Source: Vreelandella azerica (GTDB lineage Bacteria; Pseudomonadota; Gammaproteobacteria; Pseudomonadales; Halomonadaceae). From it: a stretch of 58,307 nucleotides of DNA. The translations under genes and the position numbers were made by a program. The notes beneath the pieces are model-generated. The model did no database searches. It had not been told where the DNA came from and saw nothing but the letters and a program-made list of their open reading frames with translations. The stretch is from the NCBI RefSeq assembly GCF_013112225.1, contig NZ_JABFHI010000009.1:1-58307 (forward strand), given 5' to 3'. How positions within the stretch are numbered: position 1 is the first letter of the stretch; every line of letters begins with the position of its first letter. This document shows, in pieces, positions 48,371-57,936 of the stretch.

Positions 48371-51300
48371 GTGTCTCAAGATAAACAGACCGTGATCAAA
48401 CGGCATTATTTTTCAGCCCGAAAACGCCTGTGGCTGCTGGTCTGGAGCCTTATACGCCTGGTGATTGTACTGCCTATCTGGCTGATGTCACTGGTGTTGG
48501 TAGTCCTTGGCTGGGTACTGTCCCCTTGGGGAACCAGTGTGCTTCTGGATCAGGCAGAACAGCGCAACTGGGTTCAGCTGGAAGGCCATCAGGGTAGCCT
48601 GCTTGAACACCTCAAACTGGAAGGCTTTGGCCTGGATGTGGCGGGAGTTTCTCTCTCATTGGGCGAATTTGAACTGGCTTGGGCAGAGGATTGCGTGCTT
48701 TCCGGCCGTCTGTGCATTGATACACTGAGATTGGTCGATGCTACAGTTCGCCTGCCGGCTAGCAGCGACAAACCTGAAGAGGAGCGGCAGGACTCGGCGC
48801 CGCTGGAAGAAATTCGCCTGCCTTTCCCAGTTGAGCTGCGCGAGCTGGTGTTGGAAAACATAGATGTACGCCTTGGCGATGGCACCCGAATCCGCTGGGA
48901 AAGCTTTACCTCTGCCATCAGCGCAGAAGAGACCCTTATCAGTATTGCGCCCACCCACCTGGAGCGCCCTCAGGTCTATTTGCCCCCAAGTCCGGGTGTT
49001 TTGCTGGCAGGCTCACAGGACTCGCCGCTTTCCAGTGCGGCCATTGATGCCGCCATTGAATTGCAAGATCCGCTTGAACCTGTCAGCGAGGTTTCGCCCG
49101 CAGAGGACATCGCCAACCGCGAGCCGCTTGAGTTACCTGCTATCAGCCTGCCAATCAGCCTGGAGCTACCTGCGTTCAGCGTGAATGAATTCACGCTTTC
49201 AGGAGTTACCGAATACACAGTGAACAGCCTGCAACTGGGACTGACAGCCAAGGGTAGCCAAATTAACTTAACCCAATTTGATGTCACGACGCCTGATGCC
49301 TCAGCGCAGCTGAGTGCCGAGGTGGAGCTGCAGGAAAACTACCCGCTGAATGCCCAGCTGGATGCTCAACTCTTACTGCCGGAGATAATGCCCGAACTGG
49401 CCGGTGAGGAGATTTCCCTACGGCTGGACGGCAACCTGAATGATCTGAACGCAACGCTCAACGCCCAAGGGCCAATTGCGGCGAACCTGACCGCCAATCT
49501 GGATGCCCTGGCGCCGACCCTGCCTTTCCAGATAACGCTGGACAGCAATCAGCTGCGTTGGCCGTTAACCTCACCGGCTGCTACACAGGACAGTGAGTCA
49601 GCGGATGAGCCTTATGTGCTTGAAGGGCTGACCTTGACCGCCGAAGGTGATCTTGAAGACTACCAGCTTGATCTTCAGGTTGACGCTCAAGGCCCCCAGG
49701 TACCGCCCAGCCGATTGGCATTGAACGGCCAGGGGAACCTGAGCACGTTTAATTGGGCGCCACTGACCCTAAACGTAAATGGCAGCCAGATATCCAGCAG
49801 GGGCAATGTCTCCTGGCAGGATGGTTTGGGCGTTGATGCGATTGTTGAGCTGTCCAATCTCAACCCCAATGACCTTGCGCCATCGGTTGAAGGGCAGCTG
49901 AATGGGCTTTTGGATGTCTCTGTGCGCCAGCAGGGCGAGCTATGGACAGTGGCACTGCCTGTGCTCGATATCAACGGTGAGTTGCAGGGCTATCCACTCA
50001 ATCTGAAGGCAGCCCTCAACGCAGACAGTACGCTTAACGTAGATCTTCAGCAGCTGGACTTTGCTCAGGGTGAAAACCGGCTCAATGCCAGCGGCCAGAT
50101 CAGCCCGGAAAACATGAATCTGGACGCCACTATTGATATGCGTGGCCTGCAAACCCTGGCCCCCGGGTTACAAGGCGCGCTAACCGGGCAGATTCAGGCA
50201 CGGGGAAGCCTGGAGCAGCCGCAACTTGCCGCCAATCTTGAGGGCCAAGGGCTGCAGTTTGGCGAAAATCGTCTGGATGCCCTACAGCTGGATGCGGATG
50301 TCAGTGGTATTGAAGATCCGCAGCTGGATATCCGCCTGGCAATAGCTAATGCTATTGCTGGTGGGCAAGCATTTGAAAATATCGCGCTTTCACTGGATGG
50401 CAGGCTTTCTGAACATAATCTTTCGCTGGAGGTGGCAGGGGGCGCAGATAATGAACTGCTTGAAAGTGTCACTCTGGCGCTTGATGGCCAGTTTGATCAG
50501 CCGGGGCAGCGCTACCAGGCTACGCTGTTACCGCTTGAGGTGGTTTCAGCGTTCGGCACGATAAGTCTTGAAGCCCCTCTGGATCTTGGTTATCGCCTGG
50601 ATAGTGGTGAAGCCCGTCTATCAAGGTTTTGCTTGCGCCGCGAGGAAGGCGGCGTTATCTGTTCCGAGGAGGCTATTAATGCCTCTGCCGATGCGGGTAA
50701 CGCTGTCTTGTCTGTCAGCGAAGTGCCTATGCAGATGTTGGCTCCTTTCCTACCTGAGGGCTGGTCGCTACAAGGTGATACCACCGCTGATATGGCGGCT
50801 TCCTGGCGACAGGGCGGTGCCCGCTGGCAGGCCAATCTGGGGCTGGACAGCAGCTTGGAGATCACCGCGCTGAATGACTTTGGCCAGCCAGTAACCCTAC
50901 CGCGCCTGAGCCTTGAAACCCGCATAGAAGCTAATCCACAGCAGGTGGATGCCAATGCCACTCTGGCGCTGGGCAATACCGGTGATATCAACCTCGATCT
51001 GGCCATTACAGATCCACTCGGCGCCGCAGGTCTCGACGGTGATCTAAGGGTCGTAGGCGTTCGCCTGAACCCATACCGCGAGATGGTGGTTGGGCTTGAC
51101 ACCATGGAAGGGCAGTTAGACGGTAATGTCAGCATCAGCGGTTCTGTGGCACAACCGGATCTTCAAGGCCAGTTAAGCCTCAATCAGCTACAGGTCGCCG
51201 GCGCCGACCTGCCCATTGTCATTCCCGATGGGGAGATCAACGTCGATTTCGACGGTGACTCAGGCCGGATTGACGGTTTTGTGGATGCCGAACGTGGACG

Positions 51301-52393
51301 TCTGAATATTCAGGGCGAGGCCGTCTGGCCCGGAGATGATGACTGGGGCATTGGCATTGACCTGAAGGCAACAGAGAACCCATTATTGGTGTCCTTGCCA
51401 CAGTTTGGCCGCCTGGAAGCCGCACCGGATATTCGCATTCGCGTTGCCCCCGATCGCTTGCAGGTGCGGGGCGATGTCAACGTGCCCTGGGCGCGTCTGG
51501 AGGCAGGCGAGCTGCCTGCTTCGGTGATGGGGCCCAGTAGCGACGAGATCATTATAACCGAGCGCGACGATCAAGAAGCCGAACAGTTGGCCGCGCAACG
51601 GTCTGAAAATGGTGGGCCAAGCGCTGCAGAAAGCCTTGAGCAGGGCGGAATGGCTATGGATGTACAGATCAATATCAACCTTGGCGAAGACATGCAACTC
51701 TCCGCTTATGGGCTGAATTCACGCCTTCAGGGTACCCTTGAAGTCGACCAGAATAGCGGCGGTTTACAGCTGTTTGGCGATGTCAATCTGGCGGATGGCC
51801 GTTTTAAATCCTTTGGTCAGGATCTGCTTATCCGGCGTGGCGCCATTCTTTTCAGTGGCCCGCCGGGGGCGCCATCACTTGATTTTGAAGCAATCCGTAA
51901 TCCCGACGTCACTCAGGACGATGTCATTGTCGGGGTTAGGGTAACCGGACTGGCGGAATCACCCAACCTTGCCATTTTTTCCAATCCGGCTATGAATGAA
52001 ACCCGTGCGCTTTCCTACCTGTTGCGCGGTAGGGCGCCGGACGAATCTGGCAGTGGTTTTAGCAGTGCAATGACCACTGCGCTGATCAGTATGTCGTTAG
52101 GCCGCACAGGAGGTGCTGTCGGTTCTATCGGTCAGGCCTTTGGCATTGATGACCTGCGTCTGGATACCGCAGGCGCCGGCGACAATAGTCAGGTAGCGTT
52201 AAGTGGCCAGCTAACCGATGACATCAGCATCAGCTATGGCGTTGGTATCTTTACCCCAATAGCAGAACTTACCCTGCGCTACACCTTATGGCGTGACCTG
52301 TATCTGCAGGCTGTTTCGGGTGCCAATCAGGCGGTTGACCTGATCTACCAATTCAGTCGCAGTGGTAACCCTTCAACGTTTCAAGCGAGGTAA
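48371..52393 (+). CDS. tamB: Translocation and assembly module protein TamB
   Basis: Very large (1340 residues) AsmA-like, inner-membrane-anchored protein bridging to TamA across the periplasm. GTG 48371 with AGGAG six bases upstream is chosen; a TTG two codons earlier is possible. One membrane helix at about 20-45 is followed by a long repetitive beta-rich groove of leucine/asparagine-rich repeats and a C-terminal DUF490 domain (VNLADGRFKSFGQDLLIRRG, then FSNPAMNETRALSYLLRGR and the C-terminal LTLRYTLWRDLYLQAVSG). It overlaps the tamA end by spacing of 9 bases and is followed by msrA after 3. Confidence 0.94.
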   Translation: MSQDKQTVIKRHYFSARKRLWLLVWSLIRLVIVLPIWLMSLVLVVLGWVLSPWGTSVLLDQAEQRNWVQLEGHQGSLLEHLKLEGFGLDVAGVSLSLGEFELAWAEDCVLSGRLCIDTLRLVDATVRLPASSDKPEEERQDSAPLEEIRLPFPVELRELVLENIDVRLGDGTRIRWESFTSAISAEETLISIAPTHLERPQVYLPPSPGVLLAGSQDSPLSSAAIDAAIELQDPLEPVSEVSPAEDIANREPLELPAISLPISLELPAFSVNEFTLSGVTEYTVNSLQLGLTAKGSQINLTQFDVTTPDASAQLSAEVELQENYPLNAQLDAQLLLPEIMPELAGEEISLRLDGNLNDLNATLNAQGPIAANLTANLDALAPTLPFQITLDSNQLRWPLTSPAATQDSESADEPYVLEGLTLTAEGDLEDYQLDLQVDAQGPQVPPSRLALNGQGNLSTFNWAPLTLNVNGSQISSRGNVSWQDGLGVDAIVELSNLNPNDLAPSVEGQLNGLLDVSVRQQGELWTVALPVLDINGELQGYPLNLKAALNADSTLNVDLQQLDFAQGENRLNASGQISPENMNLDATIDMRGLQTLAPGLQGALTGQIQARGSLEQPQLAANLEGQGLQFGENRLDALQLDADVSGIEDPQLDIRLAIANAIAGGQAFENIALSLDGRLSEHNLSLEVAGGADNELLESVTLALDGQFDQPGQRYQATLLPLEVVSAFGTISLEAPLDLGYRLDSGEARLSRFCLRREEGGVICSEEAINASADAGNAVLSVSEVPMQMLAPFLPEGWSLQGDTTADMAASWRQGGARWQANLGLDSSLEITALNDFGQPVTLPRLSLETRIEANPQQVDANATLALGNTGDINLDLAITDPLGAAGLDGDLRVVGVRLNPYREMVVGLDTMEGQLDGNVSISGSVAQPDLQGQLSLNQLQVAGADLPIVIPDGEINVDFDGDSGRIDGFVDAERGRLNIQGEAVWPGDDDWGIGIDLKATENPLLVSLPQFGRLEAAPDIRIRVAPDRLQVRGDVNVPWARLEAGELPASVMGPSSDEIIITERDDQEAEQLAAQRSENGGPSAAESLEQGGMAMDVQININLGEDMQLSAYGLNSRLQGTLEVDQNSGGLQLFGDVNLADGRFKSFGQDLLIRRGAILFSGPPGAPSLDFEAIRNPDVTQDDVIVGVRVTGLAESPNLAIFSNPAMNETRALSYLLRGRAPDESGSGFSSAMTTALISMSLGRTGGAVGSIGQAFGIDDLRLDTAGAGDNSQVALSGQLTDDISISYGVGIFTPIAELTLRYTLWRDLYLQAVSGANQAVDLIYQFSRSGNPSTFQAR

Positions 52394-52396
52394 GAC

Positions 52397-53008
52397 ATGA
52401 GCTTTTTTGATCGTATACCGACCGGGCGGGATACGCCTATTAAAACCAGTGAGCATCATGCCATCAGCGGTGAAGCCCTGAAGCCAGTATATCGCGAAGG
52501 CTATGCCACTCTGGTCGTCGGCATGGGATGTTTCTGGGGCGTGGAGCGCCTGTTCTGGCCAGTGTCGGGGGTTCTAGTCACTGCGGCAGGCTATGCAGGC
52601 GGTAAAACGCCTAACCCAAGTTATGAAGAAGTCTGCACTGGGCAGACTGAACACGCGGAAGTGGTACTGATCATTTATGACCCGGCCGAGGTTAACCTGA
52701 CCTTGCTGTTAACCATATTCTGGGAAAATCATGACCCCACCCAGCTGAACCGCCAGGGGAACGATATTGGTTCCCAGTACCGCTCAGCACTCTACACAAC
52801 CAATGACGAACAACTTGAAGCAGCCCGGCACAGCGCCGACCTTTTTCAGCAGCAGCTGGATAAAGCCGGACGAGGGCAGATCACCACGGAAATAAAACCG
52901 CTGGATACGTTCTACTACGCCGAAGCTTACCACCAGCAATATCTGCACAAGAACCCGGGTGGCTACTGTGGCCTGAAAGGCACCGGTGTCAGTTGCCCGC
53001 TGGTTTAA
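52397..53008 (+). CDS. msrA: Peptide methionine sulfoxide reductase MsrA
   Basis: Repairs S-methionine sulfoxide in oxidised proteins. The catalytic GCFWG motif is at residues 49-53, in [36 protein letters not shown] and the C-terminal [16 protein letters not shown] (with recycling cysteines) match the E. coli-type family of about 210 residues. It follows tamB after 3 bases, an unusual context, and precedes cytochrome c'. Confidence 0.94.
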   Translation: MSFFDRIPTGRDTPIKTSEHHAISGEALKPVYREGYATLVVGMGCFWGVERLFWPVSGVLVTAAGYAGGKTPNPSYEEVCTGQTEHAEVVLIIYDPAEVNLTLLLTIFWENHDPTQLNRQGNDIGSQYRSALYTTNDEQLEAARHSADLFQQQLDKAGRGQITTEIKPLDTFYYAEAYHQQYLHKNPGGYCGLKGTGVSCPLV

Positions 53009-53041
53009 AGACGTTATTTTCGACGAGGACATACGATTAAC

Positions 53042-53569
53042 ATGAGAAGCTTATGCTTATCACCAGGGCATATCACCCTACTTGCCTGCACAGCTGTCAT
53101 AATGGCTTTCTCACTGGGTGCTGTCTCGTCTCAGGCCAGCGCAGATGAGCGCTGGTCATCGCCGCCCGCCAGCGCTGACGATACTCCTTTCGCTGATCAA
53201 CGTGAGGCAGTGATCTGGCGTCAGGATACCTTCAAGGAAACCGAAACCCTGGTACGCCAACTGCGATTTGATATCGTCAATCAGCGTGATCTATCTGCCG
53301 CTGGGCCACGCATTGAAACCCTTAGGCAAATAGTTAACGCTGATAATATGCTGCCCGCATTTATTGAAGGCAGTCACGGTCCCGGGTCTGATGCCAGGCC
53401 GGAAATCTGGAAAGAGTGGGATCGCTACCGCGAAGGCTTTGACCGCCTGGATGGCGAAATCGCCACCCTGATGGAGGCTGTCAAAAATGACGATTTAAGG
53501 GCGGCCGCCAAGAGACTGTCCGAAGTTGGAGCAAGTTGCAAAAGCTGCCACCGTGGCTATCGCTACTGA
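53042..53569 (+). CDS. Cytochrome c'-family protein
   Basis: Periplasmic haem protein, 175 residues: an N-terminal signal peptide (cleavage after about residue 33, ...SQASA), a four-helix bundle, and a C-terminal haem attachment motif CKSCH (residues about 168-172, in GASCKSCHRGYRY). This C-terminal CxxCH is the cytochrome c' hallmark. Such proteins bind NO or CO. AGGA lies upstream. It is co-directional with msrA at 33 bases, so possibly in one transcript. Confidence 0.88.
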   Translation: MRSLCLSPGHITLLACTAVIMAFSLGAVSSQASADERWSSPPASADDTPFADQREAVIWRQDTFKETETLVRQLRFDIVNQRDLSAAGPRIETLRQIVNADNMLPAFIEGSHGPGSDARPEIWKEWDRYREGFDRLDGEIATLMEAVKNDDLRAAAKRLSEVGASCKSCHRGYRY

Positions 53570-53600
53570 TTGATGCTTGGAGGCTAGGGCGCCATCTTGA

Positions 53601-54248
53601 TTAGTCGCCTGCTTCAAGGCGGTCAATCCGATAAAGGGTCTCGACCTGGGATAAGTCAGATACTGTGCAGTGAAGATCCTTCACCAGCCCATCCTCAAGC
53701 CCATATACCCAACCGTGCACGGATATCTGCTCACCCCGCTGCCAGGCACGTTGCAGGATTTTGGTGCGGCAAAGGCTGTTAACCTGGGCTTTGACATTCA
53801 GTTCGCACATGGTGTCGATCTGTTGACTTAGAGACAAATGCTGCATTGAGTCACAGTGCTGATTATAAAGTTCGCGTACCGAGTGCAACCAGAAATCGAC
53901 CATGCCGCATTCACCACCGGTGACTGCGGCCTTGATGCCGCCGCAGCCATAATGGCCAACAATCATGATGTGCTTCACCTTAAGCACATCAACGGCAAAC
54001 TGAACCACAGACAGGGCGTTCATATCAGTATGATGAAGCAGGTTGGCAACATTACGGTGGACAAAGACTTCGCCAGGGGGAAGGGCAATAATCTGGTTCG
54101 CCGGAACCCGGCTGTCGGAGCAGCCAATCCACAGATAATCGGGATTTTGCTGCCGCGACAGGCGGGCAAAGTAGTCCGGATCTTCCTTGCACATTCGCTC
54201 AGCCCAGGCGCGATTATTGGCTAACAGTTTATTAATGGAATCTGACAT
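53601..54248 (-). CDS. can: Beta-carbonic anhydrase
   Basis: Zinc enzyme interconverting CO2 and bicarbonate, 215 residues. Zinc ligands and catalytic dyad: WIGCSDSRVPANQI (Cys and Asp/Arg) and VGHYGCGGIKAA (His and Cys). The length and the FVHRNVANLL segment match E. coli Can (YadF). It is on the opposite strand to its neighbours and converges with the cytochrome c' gene. Confidence 0.94.
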   Translation of the reverse strand: MSDSINKLLANNRAWAERMCKEDPDYFARLSRQQNPDYLWIGCSDSRVPANQIIALPPGEVFVHRNVANLLHHTDMNALSVVQFAVDVLKVKHIMIVGHYGCGGIKAAVTGGECGMVDFWLHSVRELYNQHCDSMQHLSLSQQIDTMCELNVKAQVNSLCRTKILQRAWQRGEQISVHGWVYGLEDGLVKDLHCTVSDLSQVETLYRIDRLEAGD

Positions 54249-54409
54249 CTAGGTTCTCGTTGGCGAAGAAGCAGTCATATACAGAAAATGATTAGCGTTT
54301 TAACCTTTTTATCTTTAACCCTAGCTTATCACGAGGTCAACCATTGCCTTGATGAAAAGTGGGGAGACAACTTCCTTAACGTACTGATATTGAATGAAAG
54401 GAGCACAGC

Positions 54410-55804
54410 ATGACGAAAAACGCCGCTTATGAATACGATCTCTTTGTTATTGGCGCTGGGTCTGGCGGTGTACGTGCCGCCAGAATGGCAGCGGCAGAAG
54501 GCGCCAAGGTCGGGATAGCGGAAAACCGTTATCTGGGTGGCACCTGCGTCAATGTGGGCTGTGTACCTAAAAAGCTGTATTCCTACGCTGCGCACTTTCA
54601 CGACAGCTTTGATGATGCAGCTGGTTTTGGCTGGCAATTACCCGGCCCAGCCATCTTTGACTGGGCAACCCTGAGGGAAAACAAGAAAGGCGAGATCAAG
54701 CGCCTGAACGGTATCTACCATCGCTTGCTCGAAGGCGCTAATGTATCGCTCTACAATGCCCATGCCAGTTGCAGAGATGCCCATACTGTCATTCTGCATA
54801 ACGATGAAGGCGAGCATCAGATCACCGCACAGCGGATTCTGGTAGCTACCGGTGGCTGGCCGTGGCTGCCGGATTTCCCGGGTAGCGAGCATATGCTCAG
54901 CTCCAACCAGATTTTTGATTTGGAACACTTCCCCAAGCGTTTTTTGACCCTGGGCGGTGGGTATATTTCGGTTGAATTTGCCAGCATCTTCAATGGTCTT
55001 GGCAGTGATACCCATCTTATCTATCGGGGCGACCTGTTTCTGCGCGGCTTTGATCAGGAAGTGCGTGAATTTACCCGCGATGAAATGTCTCGCAAGGGTG
55101 TTAACCTACATTTTAATGTCAATATTGCCCAAATCGACAAAGTGACCGGAGATACTGGCAAGGATGAATATCGGGTGACACTGACTGACGGCCAGGTAAT
55201 GCACGTGGATGCCGTATTGGCGGCCACCGGGCGCCACGCCAATATTGAAGGGTTAGGGCTGGATACGCTGGGCATTCGCCTGGATGCGCAAGGCAAGGTG
55301 CCTGTCAATGAGCGCTTTGAAACCAGCGTGCCCTCGATACTCGCTCTGGGCGACCTGATTGCTGGCCCAGAACTGACGCCGGTTGCATTGGCTGAAGCCA
55401 TGCAGTTGGTGGATGTCCATTTCCGTAACGCTGATGCGAAACCGATGGATTACGCCAATATTCCCACTGCTGTGTTCTGCCATCCTAATATAGGAACGGT
55501 GGGCCTATCAGAAGAAGAGGCCAGAGAAAAAGGCAATATCCGCGTCTACCAGGCTGATTTTCGTGCCATGAAGCACACCCTGTCAGGTAGTCAGGAACGC
55601 ACCTTGATGAAGCTGATTGTTGATGATGCAACAGACGTAGTGCTCGGCGCGCATATGGTAGGAGACGATGCGGGAGAAATTATCCAAGGCATAGCGATTG
55701 CGGTCAGGGCTGGCCTTACCAAGGCTGACTTTGATCGCACCGTTGGCATTCACCCGACAGGCGCTGAAGAATTTGTCACTATGCGCAGCGTAACCCGTCG
55801 CTAA
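54410..55804 (+). CDS. gor: Glutathione-disulfide reductase
   Basis: NADPH-dependent flavoprotein keeping glutathione reduced. FAD loop IGAGSGGVRAARMAA at the N-terminus; redox-active disulfide GGTCVNVGCVPKK; second dinucleotide motif LTLGGGYISVEFASIF, followed by Arg residues in YRGDLFLRGFD that select NADPH; dimer-interface GIHPTGAEEFVTM with the catalytic His-Glu. Length 464. GAAAGGAG ribosome-binding site. It supports grxA and the other thiol systems in the window. Confidence 0.94.
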   Translation: MTKNAAYEYDLFVIGAGSGGVRAARMAAAEGAKVGIAENRYLGGTCVNVGCVPKKLYSYAAHFHDSFDDAAGFGWQLPGPAIFDWATLRENKKGEIKRLNGIYHRLLEGANVSLYNAHASCRDAHTVILHNDEGEHQITAQRILVATGGWPWLPDFPGSEHMLSSNQIFDLEHFPKRFLTLGGGYISVEFASIFNGLGSDTHLIYRGDLFLRGFDQEVREFTRDEMSRKGVNLHFNVNIAQIDKVTGDTGKDEYRVTLTDGQVMHVDAVLAATGRHANIEGLGLDTLGIRLDAQGKVPVNERFETSVPSILALGDLIAGPELTPVALAEAMQLVDVHFRNADAKPMDYANIPTAVFCHPNIGTVGLSEEEAREKGNIRVYQADFRAMKHTLSGSQERTLMKLIVDDATDVVLGAHMVGDDAGEIIQGIAIAVRAGLTKADFDRTVGIHPTGAEEFVTMRSVTRR

Positions 55805-55889
55805 CGGTTGCTAGTTAGCTACTGATAGAGGTTTTAGGCGCTTTTTATAATTTTCCGTTATGGTTTGGCCGCATCAACTGCCTGATTGT

Positions 55890-55918
55890 TTGATGTGGTC
55901 ATAATTAACCGTTATAGT
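55890..55918 (+). promoter_or_regulatory. ectA: Candidate sigma-70 promoter upstream of ectA
   Basis: TTGATG, a 17-base spacer and TATAGT in the A/T-rich gap between gor and ectA. It would give a leader of about 110 bases before the ectA ATG. Known ect operons of halomonads have osmoregulated promoters in this position, but no specific operator is recognised here. Confidence 0.45.
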
Positions 55919-56036
55919 ATTTATACATAGTTTTTAATATAGTGATTAATAGACCCTGATCAACTAGGGTAATTATCATTCAAGCTACTAAACAAACAGC
56001 GTAGCCTTAACAAAATCGCAGAAGCGAAGCATAACC

Positions 56037-56621
56037 ATGACAACGCCGATACCGCCTTTTACACCCTCTGCTGACCTGATTCGTCCCACTGTTGCGGATG
56101 CTGTGGTGGGGCATGCAGAGACGCCCTTGTTTATTCGCAAGCCAAATGCTGACGACGGCTGGGGAGTATACGAGTTAATCAAGTCCTGTCCGCCCCTCGA
56201 TGTCAATTCTGCCTATGCCTATCTGCTATTGGCTACGCAGTTCCGTGATACCTGTGCCGTGGCCATCAATGAGGAACGCGAAGTGGTTGGTTTTGTCTCT
56301 GGGTACGTCAAGGATAATGCCCCGGATACGTATTTCCTCTGGCAGGTGGCTGTGGGGGAGAAGGCGCGCGGCACGGGCTTGGCCCGTCGTCTGGTTGAAG
56401 CCATTATGACACGCCCTGAGCTTCAGGGCGTTCATCACCTTGAGACTACCATCACACCAGACAATCAGGCTTCATGGGGGCTATTTCGGCGGCTTGCAGC
56501 ACGCTGGCATGCACCGTTGAACAGCCGTGAGTATTTTTCTACCGAACAGCTCGGGGGCGAGCATGACCCTGAGAATCTGGTCAGGATTGGTCCTTTCCAG
56601 ACAGAAACTATTACGGGTTAG
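56037..56621 (+). CDS. ectA: L-2,4-diaminobutyrate acetyltransferase
   Basis: GNAT enzyme acetylating L-2,4-diaminobutyrate (DABA) to N-gamma-acetyl-DABA in ectoine synthesis. Family segments: PLFIRKPNADDGWGVYELIKSC, then CPPLDVNSAYAYLLLATQF and the GNAT acetyl-CoA site VAVGEKARGTGLARRLV. The protein is full length (194 residues). It depends on EctB for its substrate, but ectB is not between ectA and ectC. Confidence 0.95.
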   Translation: MTTPIPPFTPSADLIRPTVADAVVGHAETPLFIRKPNADDGWGVYELIKSCPPLDVNSAYAYLLLATQFRDTCAVAINEEREVVGFVSGYVKDNAPDTYFLWQVAVGEKARGTGLARRLVEAIMTRPELQGVHHLETTITPDNQASWGLFRRLAARWHAPLNSREYFSTEQLGGEHDPENLVRIGPFQTETITG

Positions 56622-56681
56622 GGCCTGTTAACATACTATTTTATTGACGCTATCAATGGCTGTACTGATAAGGAAACTATT

Positions 56682-57074
56682 ATGATCGTTCGCAATATTG
56701 AAGAAGCGCGCCAGACAGATCGTCTTGTCAAAGCTGAAAATGGCAACTGGGATAGCACGCGCCTGGTGTTAGCCGCTGATGGTGGTGATTTTTCCTTCCA
56801 CATCACGCGTATCTACGAAGGCACTGAAACACATATCCACTACAAACATCATTTCGAATCCGTGTATTGCATTGAAGGAGAAGGGGAAGTCGAAACGCTG
56901 GCAGACGGCAAGATCTGGCCAATCAAGCCGGGCGATATCTACGTCCTTGATCAGCATGACGAGCATCTGTTGCGGGCCCACAAGACCATGCATCTGGCCT
57001 GCGTTTTCACGCCGCCGATTACCGGCACTGAAGTACACCGTGAAGATGGCTCCTATGCACCCGCCGATGAGTGA
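56682..57074 (+). CDS. ectC: Ectoine synthase
   Basis: Cupin enzyme closing N-acetyl-DABA to ectoine, 130 residues, complete. [14 protein letters not shown] at the start, the cupin metal-binding motif [21 protein letters not shown], and [18 protein letters not shown] follow the family closely. AAGGAA lies just upstream. It begins 60 bases after ectA, a gap in which no part of ectB can be found. A terminator follows. A stand-alone copy in an incomplete operon remains functional only if DABA is supplied from elsewhere. Confidence 0.95.
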   Translation: MIVRNIEEARQTDRLVKAENGNWDSTRLVLAADGGDFSFHITRIYEGTETHIHYKHHFESVYCIEGEGEVETLADGKIWPIKPGDIYVLDQHDEHLLRAHKTMHLACVFTPPITGTEVHREDGSYAPADE

Positions 57075-57098
57075 TCATGCATAGCTGACCGATAAAAG

Positions 57099-57129
57099 CC
57101 CGCCAAAATTAGCTTTTGGCGGGTCTTTT
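57099..57129. terminator. Bidirectional Rho-independent terminator after ectC
   Basis: Ten-base stem CCCGCCAAAA/TTTTGGCGGG with a 5-base loop, followed by TCTTTT on the ectC side; the opposite strand reads GGCGGG...AAAA with a T run (TTTTAT) too, so it can serve the convergent DUF3833 gene. Confidence 0.88.
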
Positions 57130-57131
57130 GC

Positions 57132-57674
57132 TTAGCGCTTTTCAAATACCAGAGTGATTTCACCCAGCGTCAGACCAAATTTACGCATAGCGGTACGATT
57201 GATCAGTTTTCCATCGGGTTGCAGGTACATCCAGTCGTCCATAGTAAAGGTCAAGGTCCGACCACTGACTTCAAGATCCAATGGGTAGCGCATGTGAAAG
57301 GCATTACCGTATTGCTTAGCTTCTACGTTGCCTTCTACATCATTGGCTGAGCCATTCCAGTTGTGCTCGTCAATTCGTTCGAATGTCCATACCCGTCGAT
57401 CGGTTTCACCGTTGGCAAACACAAAGGCTTCATCCAACACCAGGGTATCGCCATCGTAAGTCCCTTGGATATCAACGGTAAATTGGCGCTGAATTTCACC
57501 GCTGTAGTCCTGCACGATTCCCCAGGCGCGGGTGTCGCCTTCAAAGTAGTCGGCGATATCCAGGGTGGGCGTGTTTTCTGCATATTGTTTGATATCAACA
57601 CTGGTGCAACCGGTTAACAGCGCGATTGCCAGCGCCAACACGCTCCAACGCCAAAAACGGTTTAACTGGGCCAT
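57132..57674 (-). CDS. DUF3833-family lipoprotein
   Basis: A 180-residue lipoprotein. ATG 57674 with AGGAGA upstream is chosen (the frame is open further upstream to 57743). The signal region FWRWSVLALAIALLTGC ends in lipobox LTGC. The rest is a compact beta-rich domain with YFEGDTRAWGIVQD and DDWMYLQPDGKLINRTAMRKFG, which matches the DUF3833 pattern. Function is unknown. It is convergent with ectC. Confidence 0.85.
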   Translation of the reverse strand: MAQLNRFWRWSVLALAIALLTGCTSVDIKQYAENTPTLDIADYFEGDTRAWGIVQDYSGEIQRQFTVDIQGTYDGDTLVLDEAFVFANGETDRRVWTFERIDEHNWNGSANDVEGNVEAKQYGNAFHMRYPLDLEVSGRTLTFTMDDWMYLQPDGKLINRTAMRKFGLTLGEITLVFEKR

Positions 57675-57936
57675 GGGATTCTCCTGATGACAGCCGAGAG
57701 GAAATGTTTCAAAACCATACACTGTACAGGAGTTGTCGAGCAATGCTTTACCTGAGTGATGTTTATAAATGGATCACTCATTAGTTCGCATAATGTATAT
57801 TATGTTAAATAGTATAGTGTGATCTACTATTTGTTCATAATATAATCATGATGTCGTTGGACAAGCTTGCTATCGACTCCTTATCATTCCTTATTCGTTG
57901 ATCAAGGATATCGTCTACTATGCGCAAAGGTTGTTC

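Noticed and set aside
56622..56681. Sigma-54 promoter for ectC, as described for Halomonas elongata
   Set aside because: No GG-N10-GC pattern is visible in the gap. A TTGACG-N17-GATAAG pair exists but would start transcription on top of the ectC ribosome-binding site.
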